Positions 8,196 through 16,029 of a DNA stretch of 64,000 nt are shown here, piece after piece. How positions within the stretch are numbered: the stretch's first letter is position 1; every line of letters begins with the position of its first letter. Below the pieces are notes generated by a model. It made no database searches, was not told the DNA's origin, and saw nothing but the letters and a program-made list of their open reading frames with translations. The DNA comes from Streptomyces microflavus (GTDB lineage Bacteria > Actinomycetota > Actinomycetes > Streptomycetales > Streptomycetaceae), in assembly GCF_014650075.1 (NCBI RefSeq), contig NZ_BMUG01000008.1, positions 186,001-250,000 on the forward strand, read 5' to 3'. Position numbers and translations under genes: made by a program.

Positions 8196-9533
8196 TCAGC
8201 GGGTGGGATCCTGCCGATACAACCGAAGGGCCTCCGGTACTGGATGTTCGGCGGGCAGCACTGTCGCCGCCGACTTCCAGAGGCGCACGGTGGCTGTGGA
8301 GGAGGCGCGCAGTGAGGGCAGCAGATCAGTGGCCGACAGAGTCCGCAGCGCTGCGAACGGTACGGGGGGCTCGTCCGCGACCAGTTCGAAGCGGCCTTGC
8401 GGGGAGAACAGCTCGAGGCTCCCGAGAAGAGAGCTCTCCCTGACGCGCAGGGCGATCCAGAAAGGCGCTGCCATCCGCTCGGCCGAACGCAGGGTGAGAG
8501 GCGCGACAAGGTCGTCCGTATCGGCCGCCCAGGCACCCTCTGCTCCGTCCGCCGGTTTCGGTAGCGTCACCGTCACCCGGACCTGCCCCCCGGGGGTGTG
8601 TTCGGCCTGCACCACGAACAGTCCGTCCGTGATGGTTCTGATATGGCTGGCGCCCGTCATGCGAGCCGCGGGCGGCAGTACCGAGTCCAGGCGCAGGGCA
8701 AGAGAGGGGATGCGTACCTGCGTCCGATCGGTATGCAGCCGCTTGGCCACCACCCGGGCGGTGTGCCGCAGCAGAGGGTCCCGCGTACTGAGCTGTTCGG
8801 CGACCTGGGCGAGTTGCCGAGCGGTGGACTGGGGAATCCGCTCGGGCCGGACGGTCAGCAGGCCTGTCAGCAGGGAGGCGGCTTCATAGCGCAACATCAC
8901 CGGGTCCCTGCCTTCCCGCATCCCTCGTTCCAGGATCGCCAAGGGGCCTGCCAGTCGAGTGGCCGCAGGGGTGAGCCAGTGACGGAGCTCGCGGCGAGGC
9001 CGCTCCACGGGTCCAGCGCCGCCGAGCATCGTCAGGACGTTGCCCGCCACGGCTTCCAGATCGTTCCACGGCAACGTATGAAAGAGAGCCGGGGGCGGCT
9101 CGGTCTCGTCACCGAGCCGGTGCAGAAGCACATGCCTGAGGTCGAGGCCCTCCCCCGCCAGGACACGCAGAACCTCCGGCTCCGCGGGCGGAGCGTCCCA
9201 CAGCTCCTCGATACGACCGACCAACTGCGCGCCCTCCGCGCTCGCAGGCAGGGGCCGCCCATAGTCGTCGAGCTCCGCATAAGCGATGCCGTGTACGGAG
9301 TGCTGCAGCGCCAGAGCGGTGACCGCCGAGCCCTCATCACGCCTGGCGGGCAGGCTCGTCCGCCGCCAGGCCGGGTCCTGGAACAAGGGCAGCACCCGGG
9401 CATCGGTCCGTTCGGCGCCGTCATTGACGCGTCCCGTCACACGGTAGGTCGCGGGCACGGACCCATCGGTGCCCAGGCGTGCCACCCAACGGGCAAGGGG
9501 GCGGTGGCGAGCCCCACCACTGACACCGATCAT
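8196..9533 (-). CDS. Unknown 445-aa protein of SLATT/NTase operon
   Basis: No known domain was recognised. The start codon overlaps the stop of the upstream nucleotidyltransferase gene (ATGA, 9530-9533), so production is coupled to it. The N-terminal 110 residues are beta-rich (TYRVTGRVNDGAERTDARVLPLF; HGIAYAELDDYGRPLP). The middle is helical (LRHWLTPAATRLAGPLAILERGM). The C-terminal 150 residues alternate short strands (VRVTVTLPKPA; FWIALRVRESSLLGSLELFSPQGRFEL), suggesting a beta-sandwich. There is no signal peptide or membrane helix, so it is probably cytosolic. Its conserved position between a nucleotidyltransferase and a membrane effector suggests an adaptor, regulator or sensor of the system, but this is inference. 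Confidence 0.8.
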   Translation of the reverse strand: MIGVSGGARHRPLARWVARLGTDGSVPATYRVTGRVNDGAERTDARVLPLFQDPAWRRTSLPARRDEGSAVTALALQHSVHGIAYAELDDYGRPLPASAEGAQLVGRIEELWDAPPAEPEVLRVLAGEGLDLRHVLLHRLGDETEPPPALFHTLPWNDLEAVAGNVLTMLGGAGPVERPRRELRHWLTPAATRLAGPLAILERGMREGRDPVMLRYEAASLLTGLLTVRPERIPQSTARQLAQVAEQLSTRDPLLRHTARVVAKRLHTDRTQVRIPSLALRLDSVLPPAARMTGASHIRTITDGLFVVQAEHTPGGQVRVTVTLPKPADGAEGAWAADTDDLVAPLTLRSAERMAAPFWIALRVRESSLLGSLELFSPQGRFELVADEPPVPFAALRTLSATDLLPSLRASSTATVRLWKSAATVLPAEHPVPEALRLYRQDPTR

Positions 9534-10732
9534 GGCAGAGCCGTCCTTCGGGTCTCCAGCAATGTCTCCAGCAGATGCGTCACACAGGGCCCCAGATCAC
9601 TCGCCAGTGCCCTCTGCCGGTCGGCGGGCACGTCCCCCAGGCACTCGTGATGGAAGTCCCGCAGCTCACCCCATGCCTGGTCGCCTCTGTCCCGCAGTTC
9701 GCCGACCAGATCGGCGGGGAACTCCGCTGTCCACGAACACAGTTCACGCGTGTCCACCGGGCCGTCGGCCTCCCACCGCGCCATGAACTTCACCGCCCGC
9801 AGTACCAGCTCAGCCCTGACCACGGGGTCGGTCGACCGGCTCACGGGCACCAGTGCGCGCCCCGACACCGCCAGATCGGTCAGGCCTCTCTCGCTCGGGT
9901 CGATGACGAGGTGGCGCTCGAAATCGTAGAGGATGCTGTTGACCGTGAAGTCGCGGTTTTGGCTGTCGGCGGCGATGTCGGTTCCGGTGGTAGGAAATCC
10001 GAAGCCGTTCAGCCCCAGACCCCGGTACTCCAGCAGCGGGGTGGACAGCCTGGGGCCGTACACCGAGCAGACAAGGGTGTCGGGGCTGACCTTCGGCCAC
10101 AACTCGTAGGTCTCACCGTCCTCCTCCAGCGCTTGGCGTGTCAGCTCCGCGAAGCGGCCCGCCGGTGCGGTACCCGTCAGGTCCAGGTCCCGGACGGCTT
10201 CGCGGCTGTGCCCCGACAGCAGTTCCCGGACGGCACCGCCGGCCAGCCAGAGCTCGTGACCGGCTGCCCGAACTGTCCGGGCAACGGGCTGGGCCACTGC
10301 TGCCCAGGGGGCGGACCCGTCGGCCAGAAGGTTGACTACGGCCGCCGGAAGACACGGTGACCTGCGCGCGGCCGGCACCACGGTGTTCTGCGGCAGCCTG
10401 TCGTGAGGGAGCCGCTCGTCGCCGGGGCCCGGAGGCCGGGAAGCCGGGACAGGACGGGGCGGAGGCCGGTCGCAGCCCGTGTCGCCCTCCGTCAGCAGTC
10501 GGTCGTGCCGCGCGTCGTCCGAACTCCCGCTCTGCGGGGGTTGGTAGCCGAATCCGACAACGACTTCCCCGTCCACCACGTCTGCCGCCATGACCGGCCC
10601 GCCCGGCCCGCGGAGCTCCACGTCCCGTGTGGCCGCGGAGTACGGCTGACAGCCGCGACCGCAGTGGCATTCCGGATACGCGATTTCCGCCAGACCCTCG
10701 CCTGGGATCCCGGCATCGTCCCTGAGTGTCAC
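9530..10732 (-). CDS. CCA/poly(A)-polymerase head-type nucleotidyltransferase
   Basis: The 400-aa protein starts with GTG overlapping the upstream stop (10729-10732). Residues about 160-310 carry the class II poly(A)-polymerase/CCA-adding head: WLAGGAVRELL with the Gly pair at 165-166, the metal-binding D-x-D at 182/184 (RDLDLTG), RDFTVNSILYD at 260-270 and a following DLAVSG segment. The RNA-binding helical domains of true CCA enzymes are not evident, and the protein is shorter in that part. The first 100 residues are Pro-rich with a small Cys cluster (C22, C24, C28). The family transfers nucleotides to RNA 3' ends. In this operon, beside a SLATT protein, it may instead make or modify a signal or target tRNA; that is inference. 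It is unlikely to be the housekeeping tRNA enzyme. Confidence 0.78.
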   Translation of the reverse strand: MTLRDDAGIPGEGLAEIAYPECHCGRGCQPYSAATRDVELRGPGGPVMAADVVDGEVVVGFGYQPPQSGSSDDARHDRLLTEGDTGCDRPPPRPVPASRPPGPGDERLPHDRLPQNTVVPAARRSPCLPAAVVNLLADGSAPWAAVAQPVARTVRAAGHELWLAGGAVRELLSGHSREAVRDLDLTGTAPAGRFAELTRQALEEDGETYELWPKVSPDTLVCSVYGPRLSTPLLEYRGLGLNGFGFPTTGTDIAADSQNRDFTVNSILYDFERHLVIDPSERGLTDLAVSGRALVPVSRSTDPVVRAELVLRAVKFMARWEADGPVDTRELCSWTAEFPADLVGELRDRGDQAWGELRDFHHECLGDVPADRQRALASDLGPCVTHLLETLLETRRTALP

Positions 10733-12357
10733 GGTGCATACCTCCCCGCCAGGAGGGCTTTCCCGCCCGATCCCGACCTCAGATGCAGCCGGTCCTCGAA
10801 CTCCGGTTCGTAGATCTGGCCTGAGTACGTGTCTGTGCTCTCCGCCACCGGAATGTCCAGCAGGGCGATGTCGCTGAGTTGTTCGGCAGTGCAGGTGATG
10901 TCCCGTTCAGGCTCGTCGACACAGCGGTGCGCCGCGAGTCCGGGGAAGACGATGCCGTTCTCGGTGCGGCCCGGGTGGCTGCTGAGCAGCAGCACCAACG
11001 CACGCCGGCCTTCAGCCGTGCGCACCGCCGCTTTCGTCTCGTCGTCGCAGTAGCCGCACAGAGCTTCAAGACGTGCAACGTCACCGCCCTGGGCAGCATC
11101 TCTGATGCGCTGTGCGAGGTTCCGCAGATGGGCTGGAACAGGCTCACCTCGGTCCGTGGTGTTCGCGACACGCATCTCGCGGGGTTGCTTCGCGGCGGTC
11201 GGCGCCTCAGCCTTCCCGCTCTCCTGCGGGGTGAAGACGAAAAGCGATGCCCCCCGGCCAAGGACACGACGCTCACCTTGGCGGTTGGTGAACTGCAGAT
11301 CGCCCAGCGCCGGAGTCATGTAGTCATCCGGCTCGTGCGACTGCGGCCGTTCGGGGACCAGGATCCGTGCCCTGCGGCCCTGGGCGCCGTAGCCGACAGC
11401 TCTCATGCCGGTTCCCAGGAAGCGCCACTCACCACCGCGCAGGTAGTACGAGACGAATCGCTCCGGAGGCGCTGCCTGACAACCCACCATCGGCCCGAAC
11501 GTCATGGTGAGGCCCTCACCCGCCCATGCCAGACCGGTCACCAGGGCGCGCTCTTCCAGTAGTGCGTGGGTCATCGCCCTGTCAGCGGGACGCTTCGCGT
11601 TCTGGCGCCCCTTCTTCCCGTACGTCGCCCAGTGCGCGGCCCCATAGTTCCAGCAGGCACCGCCAGAGTCCGCCGAGGACCACGCGATACGGCGCCCGTC
11701 GGGCGACTGGACGCCGTCCACGAACGAGGTCGGCGCTCGGGCCGGAAGGAACGGCAGGACCTTCCCCGACTTGTCGACGGAGACAAGCTGGGACTGGCCA
11801 CGGCCTGCCTCCTCCTCCGGCAGGGCGTCAGCGACTGTGACCGCATCCCGGCCGCCGGCGGCGACTTCGGCGTAGGCCCCCACCGGGGCGCTCAGCGGTG
11901 CGCGCCGCACCTGCCCGTCGGCCCTGAGTAGCAGGAGCGCGTCACCGCCGGTGGACAGCGTGGCGACCTCCTCCCCGAGGAAGCCGACACCCCTGCACGC
12001 GCACGGAGTTGTCTCCTCGCGGCCGGTAACGACGTCGAGGCGGTGCAGTCTTCGTCCGTCGCGGCTGTCACTCTCGTCGTCGATCCACGCCAGTGCCGAA
12101 CCGTCAGGGGACCACCGCACGTCATCCGCGTTCGCCTTCAGCCTCGCGCCTCTCCAGGTCCGGCCGTCGGCGTCCGCCAGGACGATCTCCTTCGCCAACG
12201 GCCGGACGAACGCCAACACCGGGTCGCTGTGCCCGGCTGCTGACCTGCCGTTCTTCGACGCGTCGTCCTGGCTCGGCCGCCCCTCACATGCCGCACCCAG
12301 CAGTGCCATGCCCGCTACCAGCGCCGCGAACCATCGCACGGAGGCGCGCGGCGTCAC
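10729..12357 (-). CDS. Beta-propeller lipoprotein
   Basis: I chose GTG 12357 because it overlaps the stop of the WD40/Lon-like gene (GTGA) and starts a classic lipoprotein signal: VTPRASVRWF, a hydrophobic stretch, then lipobox LGAAC (Cys near residue 24). An in-frame ATG at 12417 would lie inside the upstream gene. The mature protein is extracellular and membrane-anchored. Repeats such as DDVRWSPDGSALAWIDDES and VDGVQSPDGRRIAWSS are TolB/WD40-like propeller blades (about residues 45-370). The C-terminal 150 residues form a separate alpha/beta region with two Cys pairs (LCGYCDDE; HRCVDEPERDITC). It could sense an outside ligand for the operon; no enzyme motif was seen. Confidence 0.82.
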   Translation of the reverse strand: MTPRASVRWFAALVAGMALLGAACEGRPSQDDASKNGRSAAGHSDPVLAFVRPLAKEIVLADADGRTWRGARLKANADDVRWSPDGSALAWIDDESDSRDGRRLHRLDVVTGREETTPCACRGVGFLGEEVATLSTGGDALLLLRADGQVRRAPLSAPVGAYAEVAAGGRDAVTVADALPEEEAGRGQSQLVSVDKSGKVLPFLPARAPTSFVDGVQSPDGRRIAWSSADSGGACWNYGAAHWATYGKKGRQNAKRPADRAMTHALLEERALVTGLAWAGEGLTMTFGPMVGCQAAPPERFVSYYLRGGEWRFLGTGMRAVGYGAQGRRARILVPERPQSHEPDDYMTPALGDLQFTNRQGERRVLGRGASLFVFTPQESGKAEAPTAAKQPREMRVANTTDRGEPVPAHLRNLAQRIRDAAQGGDVARLEALCGYCDDETKAAVRTAEGRRALVLLLSSHPGRTENGIVFPGLAAHRCVDEPERDITCTAEQLSDIALLDIPVAESTDTYSGQIYEPEFEDRLHLRSGSGGKALLAGRYAP

Positions 12358-15300
12358 TCGGTCACGCCCTTGCACAGGTCGATGTAGTCCACGGACTCGT
12401 CGACGTACTGCTTCCACTCGGCATCGGACAGGCCTCCGTCCGCCCAGTCACACATCCGTCGTTCCAGAGATCCCTCGGCCAACTTCCAGATGTTGACGGT
12501 TCCGGGGCGCTTGCGCTCGCGCTCCGGCAGGAGGGTGACCCCGGTGAGGTAGGCGCCGTCCGGTGACCAGGTCAGCTGTACTACGATACCGCCACTGGAA
12601 TCGCGCAGTGGGGGCATCGCCTGCTGCCCGGTCGTCAGGTTGTGCACCAGAACCTGGCCCCCGACGGCGGACGCGACCAACCGCCCGTCGGGCGAGATCG
12701 CGACGTCACGGGCGGGTTCCCCCGGTGGCAGCTTCAGAGGCTTGCGTATGGCCGTCAGCTCTCTGGGGTCGAGCACGCTGATGACGTTGGTGGTCCACGC
12801 GTAGGCCAGGAGCCGCGACCCGTCCTTCGCCACGGACAACCGGGCGACATCGGGAGCGGGGCTCGTCCGAAGCCTCTTGCGGGTGACCAGGTCGACCAGG
12901 ACCACTCGGGTCTGCTTCCCTGTGCCTTCGGTGAATGCGCCGGTCCTGCCGTGAATCGCCATGGCCGTGGAGGTGGACTTGAGCGGGATCATGCCCAGAA
13001 GGTCCCAGGTCTTCGTCGACCATATCGCCACCTCCCCGACCGCGTTCCGCGCTACCAGCACGTTGGCCTCGGGGGCGAACGCGACTTGCGCGGCGATGCG
13101 TTCCTCCGCCTTGCGCTGGCGGTCCTCGACCGGCGACATGAGAAGTTCCTGCTGAAAGGTGCCGTCCCGTTTCCAGACCGTCACTGCCGAAAATCCCCTG
13201 TTCTGCCCGGCAGCGACGACGAACTTGTCGGATATGGCCACGTCGTTGATGTAAGCGGACGAGGCAGAGTATTCGGTGGAATGCTCGTACGAGGGCGGGG
13301 CGGCGCCGGCCGGATTCGGCTTGGTGTCGAGGTCGATCGTGTAGAGGCCGTGGGACGTGTTCGTCATGTAGTCGGTGAGCAGGAGGGTGTGTCCCGAGCC
13401 GAAGGCCGCGCTCGTGGACAGGTCCGCCGAGGGCAGGGCTCGTTGCGCCGCATGGTTGCCGAGCACCGTGACGCGGGCGCTCCCCGCAGCCACGACGGTG
13501 CCGTCACTTGCCCGCACCGCGGCGACGGAGCGCCCGCCGGTGGGCACGGACAGTGGCTCGGAAGCAGTGTCGATTCCGGGCCGCACGGGGATCACTGCTG
13601 TCCCGCTCTTCCCGGCGATCACCACATGGTCGCCGTCCTGCTCCATGGCTTCGGGCCGCGAGGACAGTCCGCCGAGCGGATACGCGATCCTCTTGCGCCC
13701 GACCCGGTCCCAGGCCAGGACCCCGCCGCCCGTGGCCAGTGTCACCGTGTCGTGGGAGCTTTGAACCAAGGTCGCCTCGCCGGGGACTTCCGCGCCCGGG
13801 ATCAGAACCGAGACCTTCTTCGTGCGGAGGTCCACGGCCACCACTTCGTTCGTCGTGAGCAGGAGGACGGCCTGGTCGTCGCCACCCCCCGGCCCGGAAT
13901 AGCTGGCCACGACATCGGCACTGATGGTCGTCCGGCCCACAGGCAACTGGTCGAGGAGCTTCTTCCCCGCCATGTCCTTGAGCCTCATACACCCGGTCAC
14001 CGTGCGGGTGACAGGATCGACGGTGGTCACGGCCCCCTCGTCCCAAACCGTGGTGAGCTCGGAACCGTTCGACGTGAAGCCCATCCCCACGATCTCGCCG
14101 TACGGCCCTATGCAGGACGGTGCTTTCACCTCTCCCTCCAGCTCGGGCTCGTCACCCGACGCGTCGAAGAGCCTGACGACCCTGCCGTCATGAGCCGCGA
14201 GAAACCCTGACTCCGTCCCGCGGACCATGCCCGCTGCCCGCCCCGGCACCTCAGCCAGCTTCCGCTTCGACCGGGTGTCCCATACCCGGATCACGTCATC
14301 GGCCCCCGAGGTGTACGCACGGTTCCCAGCGTCGTCGATGGCAAGAACATCAACGATGACATCGTCAGCCACCCAGCTGCGCACCGTGTTGCGGTTGGTC
14401 TCCAGAACTTCCTCGACCGCGTCCTTGGCTTCCTTGTTGCCTGGATCGATCTGGTAGCCGGCCAGGGCCAGCAGCCCGGCCGTACGAGGTTCGGTGCTCT
14501 TAAGCCCCATGGCCTGCGCGGCAAGTTCTGCCGCCACTGCCCGGCGGTTGTTCTTCTCGCTCGCGTCACTGGCGGCCCCCCACAGGACGACGGAGCCGGC
14601 GAGCAGTACCGCCAGGACGCCGGCACCCAGCCAGGACAAGGCCCGAGGGTCCAGACGGCGCACCTCCTTGGCGGCCTCCTCCACTGTGACCGCCCCGACA
14701 ACGGTGGCCCGGCCACCGTGGCGCCGGGCCTCCTCCTCGTCCCGCTTGGGGACCACGACCCGGTGACCGTGCTCCACCACGCTCAGTTTGCTCTCGTAGC
14801 CGGTCACGGACTCGATGACGCGGGGGTTCTTCGCGTTCACCGCGCCGATGACGGACGTTCGGGGATTGACTCGCCGCAACCGCAGTCGGCCCCGCCAGTT
14901 CCCCCGGGTCCGGCCCAGTTCCATGAGCAGCACCGCGAAGGCCGCCCCGAAGGAGGAGTCGTTCACATGGTCGACGGGACCGTCGGCGTTCCTCAGTGAC
15001 CAGAGCACGGCACCGTGGAGCTTCGCCGGGCGTGCGGTCTGCCAGGCGTCATCGAGGGACCTGCGGAAGGCCTCGTCCCCGAAGAAGACCGACATGCTGC
15101 GTGGATCCGGCAGGAGCCCGGAGGGCAGCCCACGCACCAGGTCCAACTGGAGGTGGAAGAGCGCACCGGTCTGGCCACGGTCGGCAAGTACGGTCAGCCT
15201 AGGTCCGCTCACCGGTCTGGGGAGTGCCCCTTCCAGAGCGAGCAGGACGAGGCACAGCTGTGGGAAGACCTCGGACGGGATGTGGTCGGAGTCGAGCAGC

Positions 15301-15764
15301 ACGGCCAGTCGCTCTTCGTGGAGCGAGCCGGTGGGCGTGCTCCAGCTGCCCCGATCCGAAGTGGGCCGGTGGGCTGCGGCGGCACTGCGCATCAGCCAGG
15401 ATGCGCCTGTGCGCAGATGCCACTCCGCCTCGTCGGCCTCCCCGACCAGCGCGAGACCGAGGGCCGCGTAGGCGCGTAGGGCCCGGGCAGGTACTGGCTC
15501 GCCGTCGACGAAGGGAGCGTCCGCCGAGTCGTGCAACGCGGCGTATCCGGGTGCTTCATCGAGCACGTCATGCAACGGCGTGCGGCCTGCCATCAGGTGA
15601 TGCAGTGTCTGGACATCGGCTTCGGCGACGCAGTGGATCAGGAAATTCCACAACGGCTGGTCTTCGCCGAAGAGCCGGTGGAAGAGGTTCCATTCGTCGC
15701 TTCCCGGGGGCAGGCCGTGCAGTAGTTCACGGACCGCGATGGGGAGCAGGCGTTGTTCGGACAC
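12354..15764 (-). CDS. Membrane WD40 protein with Lon-like protease domain
   Basis: This 1136-aa protein starts at GTG 15764, first in its operon. Residues 1-240 are helical and unrecognised. Residues about 245-370 look like a Lon (S16) proteolytic domain: VNDSSFGAAFAVLL with Ser271 in the place of the catalytic Ser, SVIGAVN, then ESKLSVVEHGHRVVVPKRDEEEA with Lys326 where Lon has its catalytic Lys. A transmembrane helix follows at 376-397 (LSWLGAGVLAVLLAG). Next comes the segment NRRAVAAELAAQAMGL...AGLLALAGY that often links membrane helix and WD40 propeller in actinobacterial sensor proteins. The rest is a beta-propeller (IRVWDTRSKRKL; DVAISPDGRLVASA). With one transmembrane helix, the protease and the propeller should face opposite sides. 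The protease call is inferred from motif order. Confidence 0.82.
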   Translation of the reverse strand: MSEQRLLPIAVRELLHGLPPGSDEWNLFHRLFGEDQPLWNFLIHCVAEADVQTLHHLMAGRTPLHDVLDEAPGYAALHDSADAPFVDGEPVPARALRAYAALGLALVGEADEAEWHLRTGASWLMRSAAAAHRPTSDRGSWSTPTGSLHEERLAVLLDSDHIPSEVFPQLCLVLLALEGALPRPVSGPRLTVLADRGQTGALFHLQLDLVRGLPSGLLPDPRSMSVFFGDEAFRRSLDDAWQTARPAKLHGAVLWSLRNADGPVDHVNDSSFGAAFAVLLMELGRTRGNWRGRLRLRRVNPRTSVIGAVNAKNPRVIESVTGYESKLSVVEHGHRVVVPKRDEEEARRHGGRATVVGAVTVEEAAKEVRRLDPRALSWLGAGVLAVLLAGSVVLWGAASDASEKNNRRAVAAELAAQAMGLKSTEPRTAGLLALAGYQIDPGNKEAKDAVEEVLETNRNTVRSWVADDVIVDVLAIDDAGNRAYTSGADDVIRVWDTRSKRKLAEVPGRAAGMVRGTESGFLAAHDGRVVRLFDASGDEPELEGEVKAPSCIGPYGEIVGMGFTSNGSELTTVWDEGAVTTVDPVTRTVTGCMRLKDMAGKKLLDQLPVGRTTISADVVASYSGPGGGDDQAVLLLTTNEVVAVDLRTKKVSVLIPGAEVPGEATLVQSSHDTVTLATGGGVLAWDRVGRKRIAYPLGGLSSRPEAMEQDGDHVVIAGKSGTAVIPVRPGIDTASEPLSVPTGGRSVAAVRASDGTVVAAGSARVTVLGNHAAQRALPSADLSTSAAFGSGHTLLLTDYMTNTSHGLYTIDLDTKPNPAGAAPPSYEHSTEYSASSAYINDVAISDKFVVAAGQNRGFSAVTVWKRDGTFQQELLMSPVEDRQRKAEERIAAQVAFAPEANVLVARNAVGEVAIWSTKTWDLLGMIPLKSTSTAMAIHGRTGAFTEGTGKQTRVVLVDLVTRKRLRTSPAPDVARLSVAKDGSRLLAYAWTTNVISVLDPRELTAIRKPLKLPPGEPARDVAISPDGRLVASAVGGQVLVHNLTTGQQAMPPLRDSSGGIVVQLTWSPDGAYLTGVTLLPERERKRPGTVNIWKLAEGSLERRMCDWADGGLSDAEWKQYVDESVDYIDLCKGVTE

Positions 15765-15978
15765 GGCTGCCTTTCATCACTGCAGGATCACGAGAGCAGT
15801 CATCGTGGCAGCCTCACGGGCCGAAGAGTGCAGGAACGGCCTAATTGGGGTGGCGGTCAGCTCGTCGGCCTTTTCAGTCCTGCCACATCAGAATCAGGAG
15901 TAACCCCAGCAACAAATCACGATCACATGTGGGGCACGCGAACTTCTCGTCACCAGGGCGTAGGTGCCGCAGGGTCAT

Positions 15979-15994
15979 GAATGGTCTGCCATTC
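15979..15994. promoter_or_regulatory. Inverted repeat GAATGG-TCTG-CCATTC
   Basis: Perfect 6-base arms with a 4-base spacer lie in the 265-base region between the divergent WD40/Lon-like operon and the lipoprotein gene, ending 35 bases before the latter's GTG. A position this close to a start fits an operator or a transcript hairpin. No regulator gene is adjacent, so the link is speculative. Confidence 0.35.
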
Positions 15995-16029
15995 TTTGCA
16001 CACGAGCGACTCGCAATCGAAGGAGAGCA

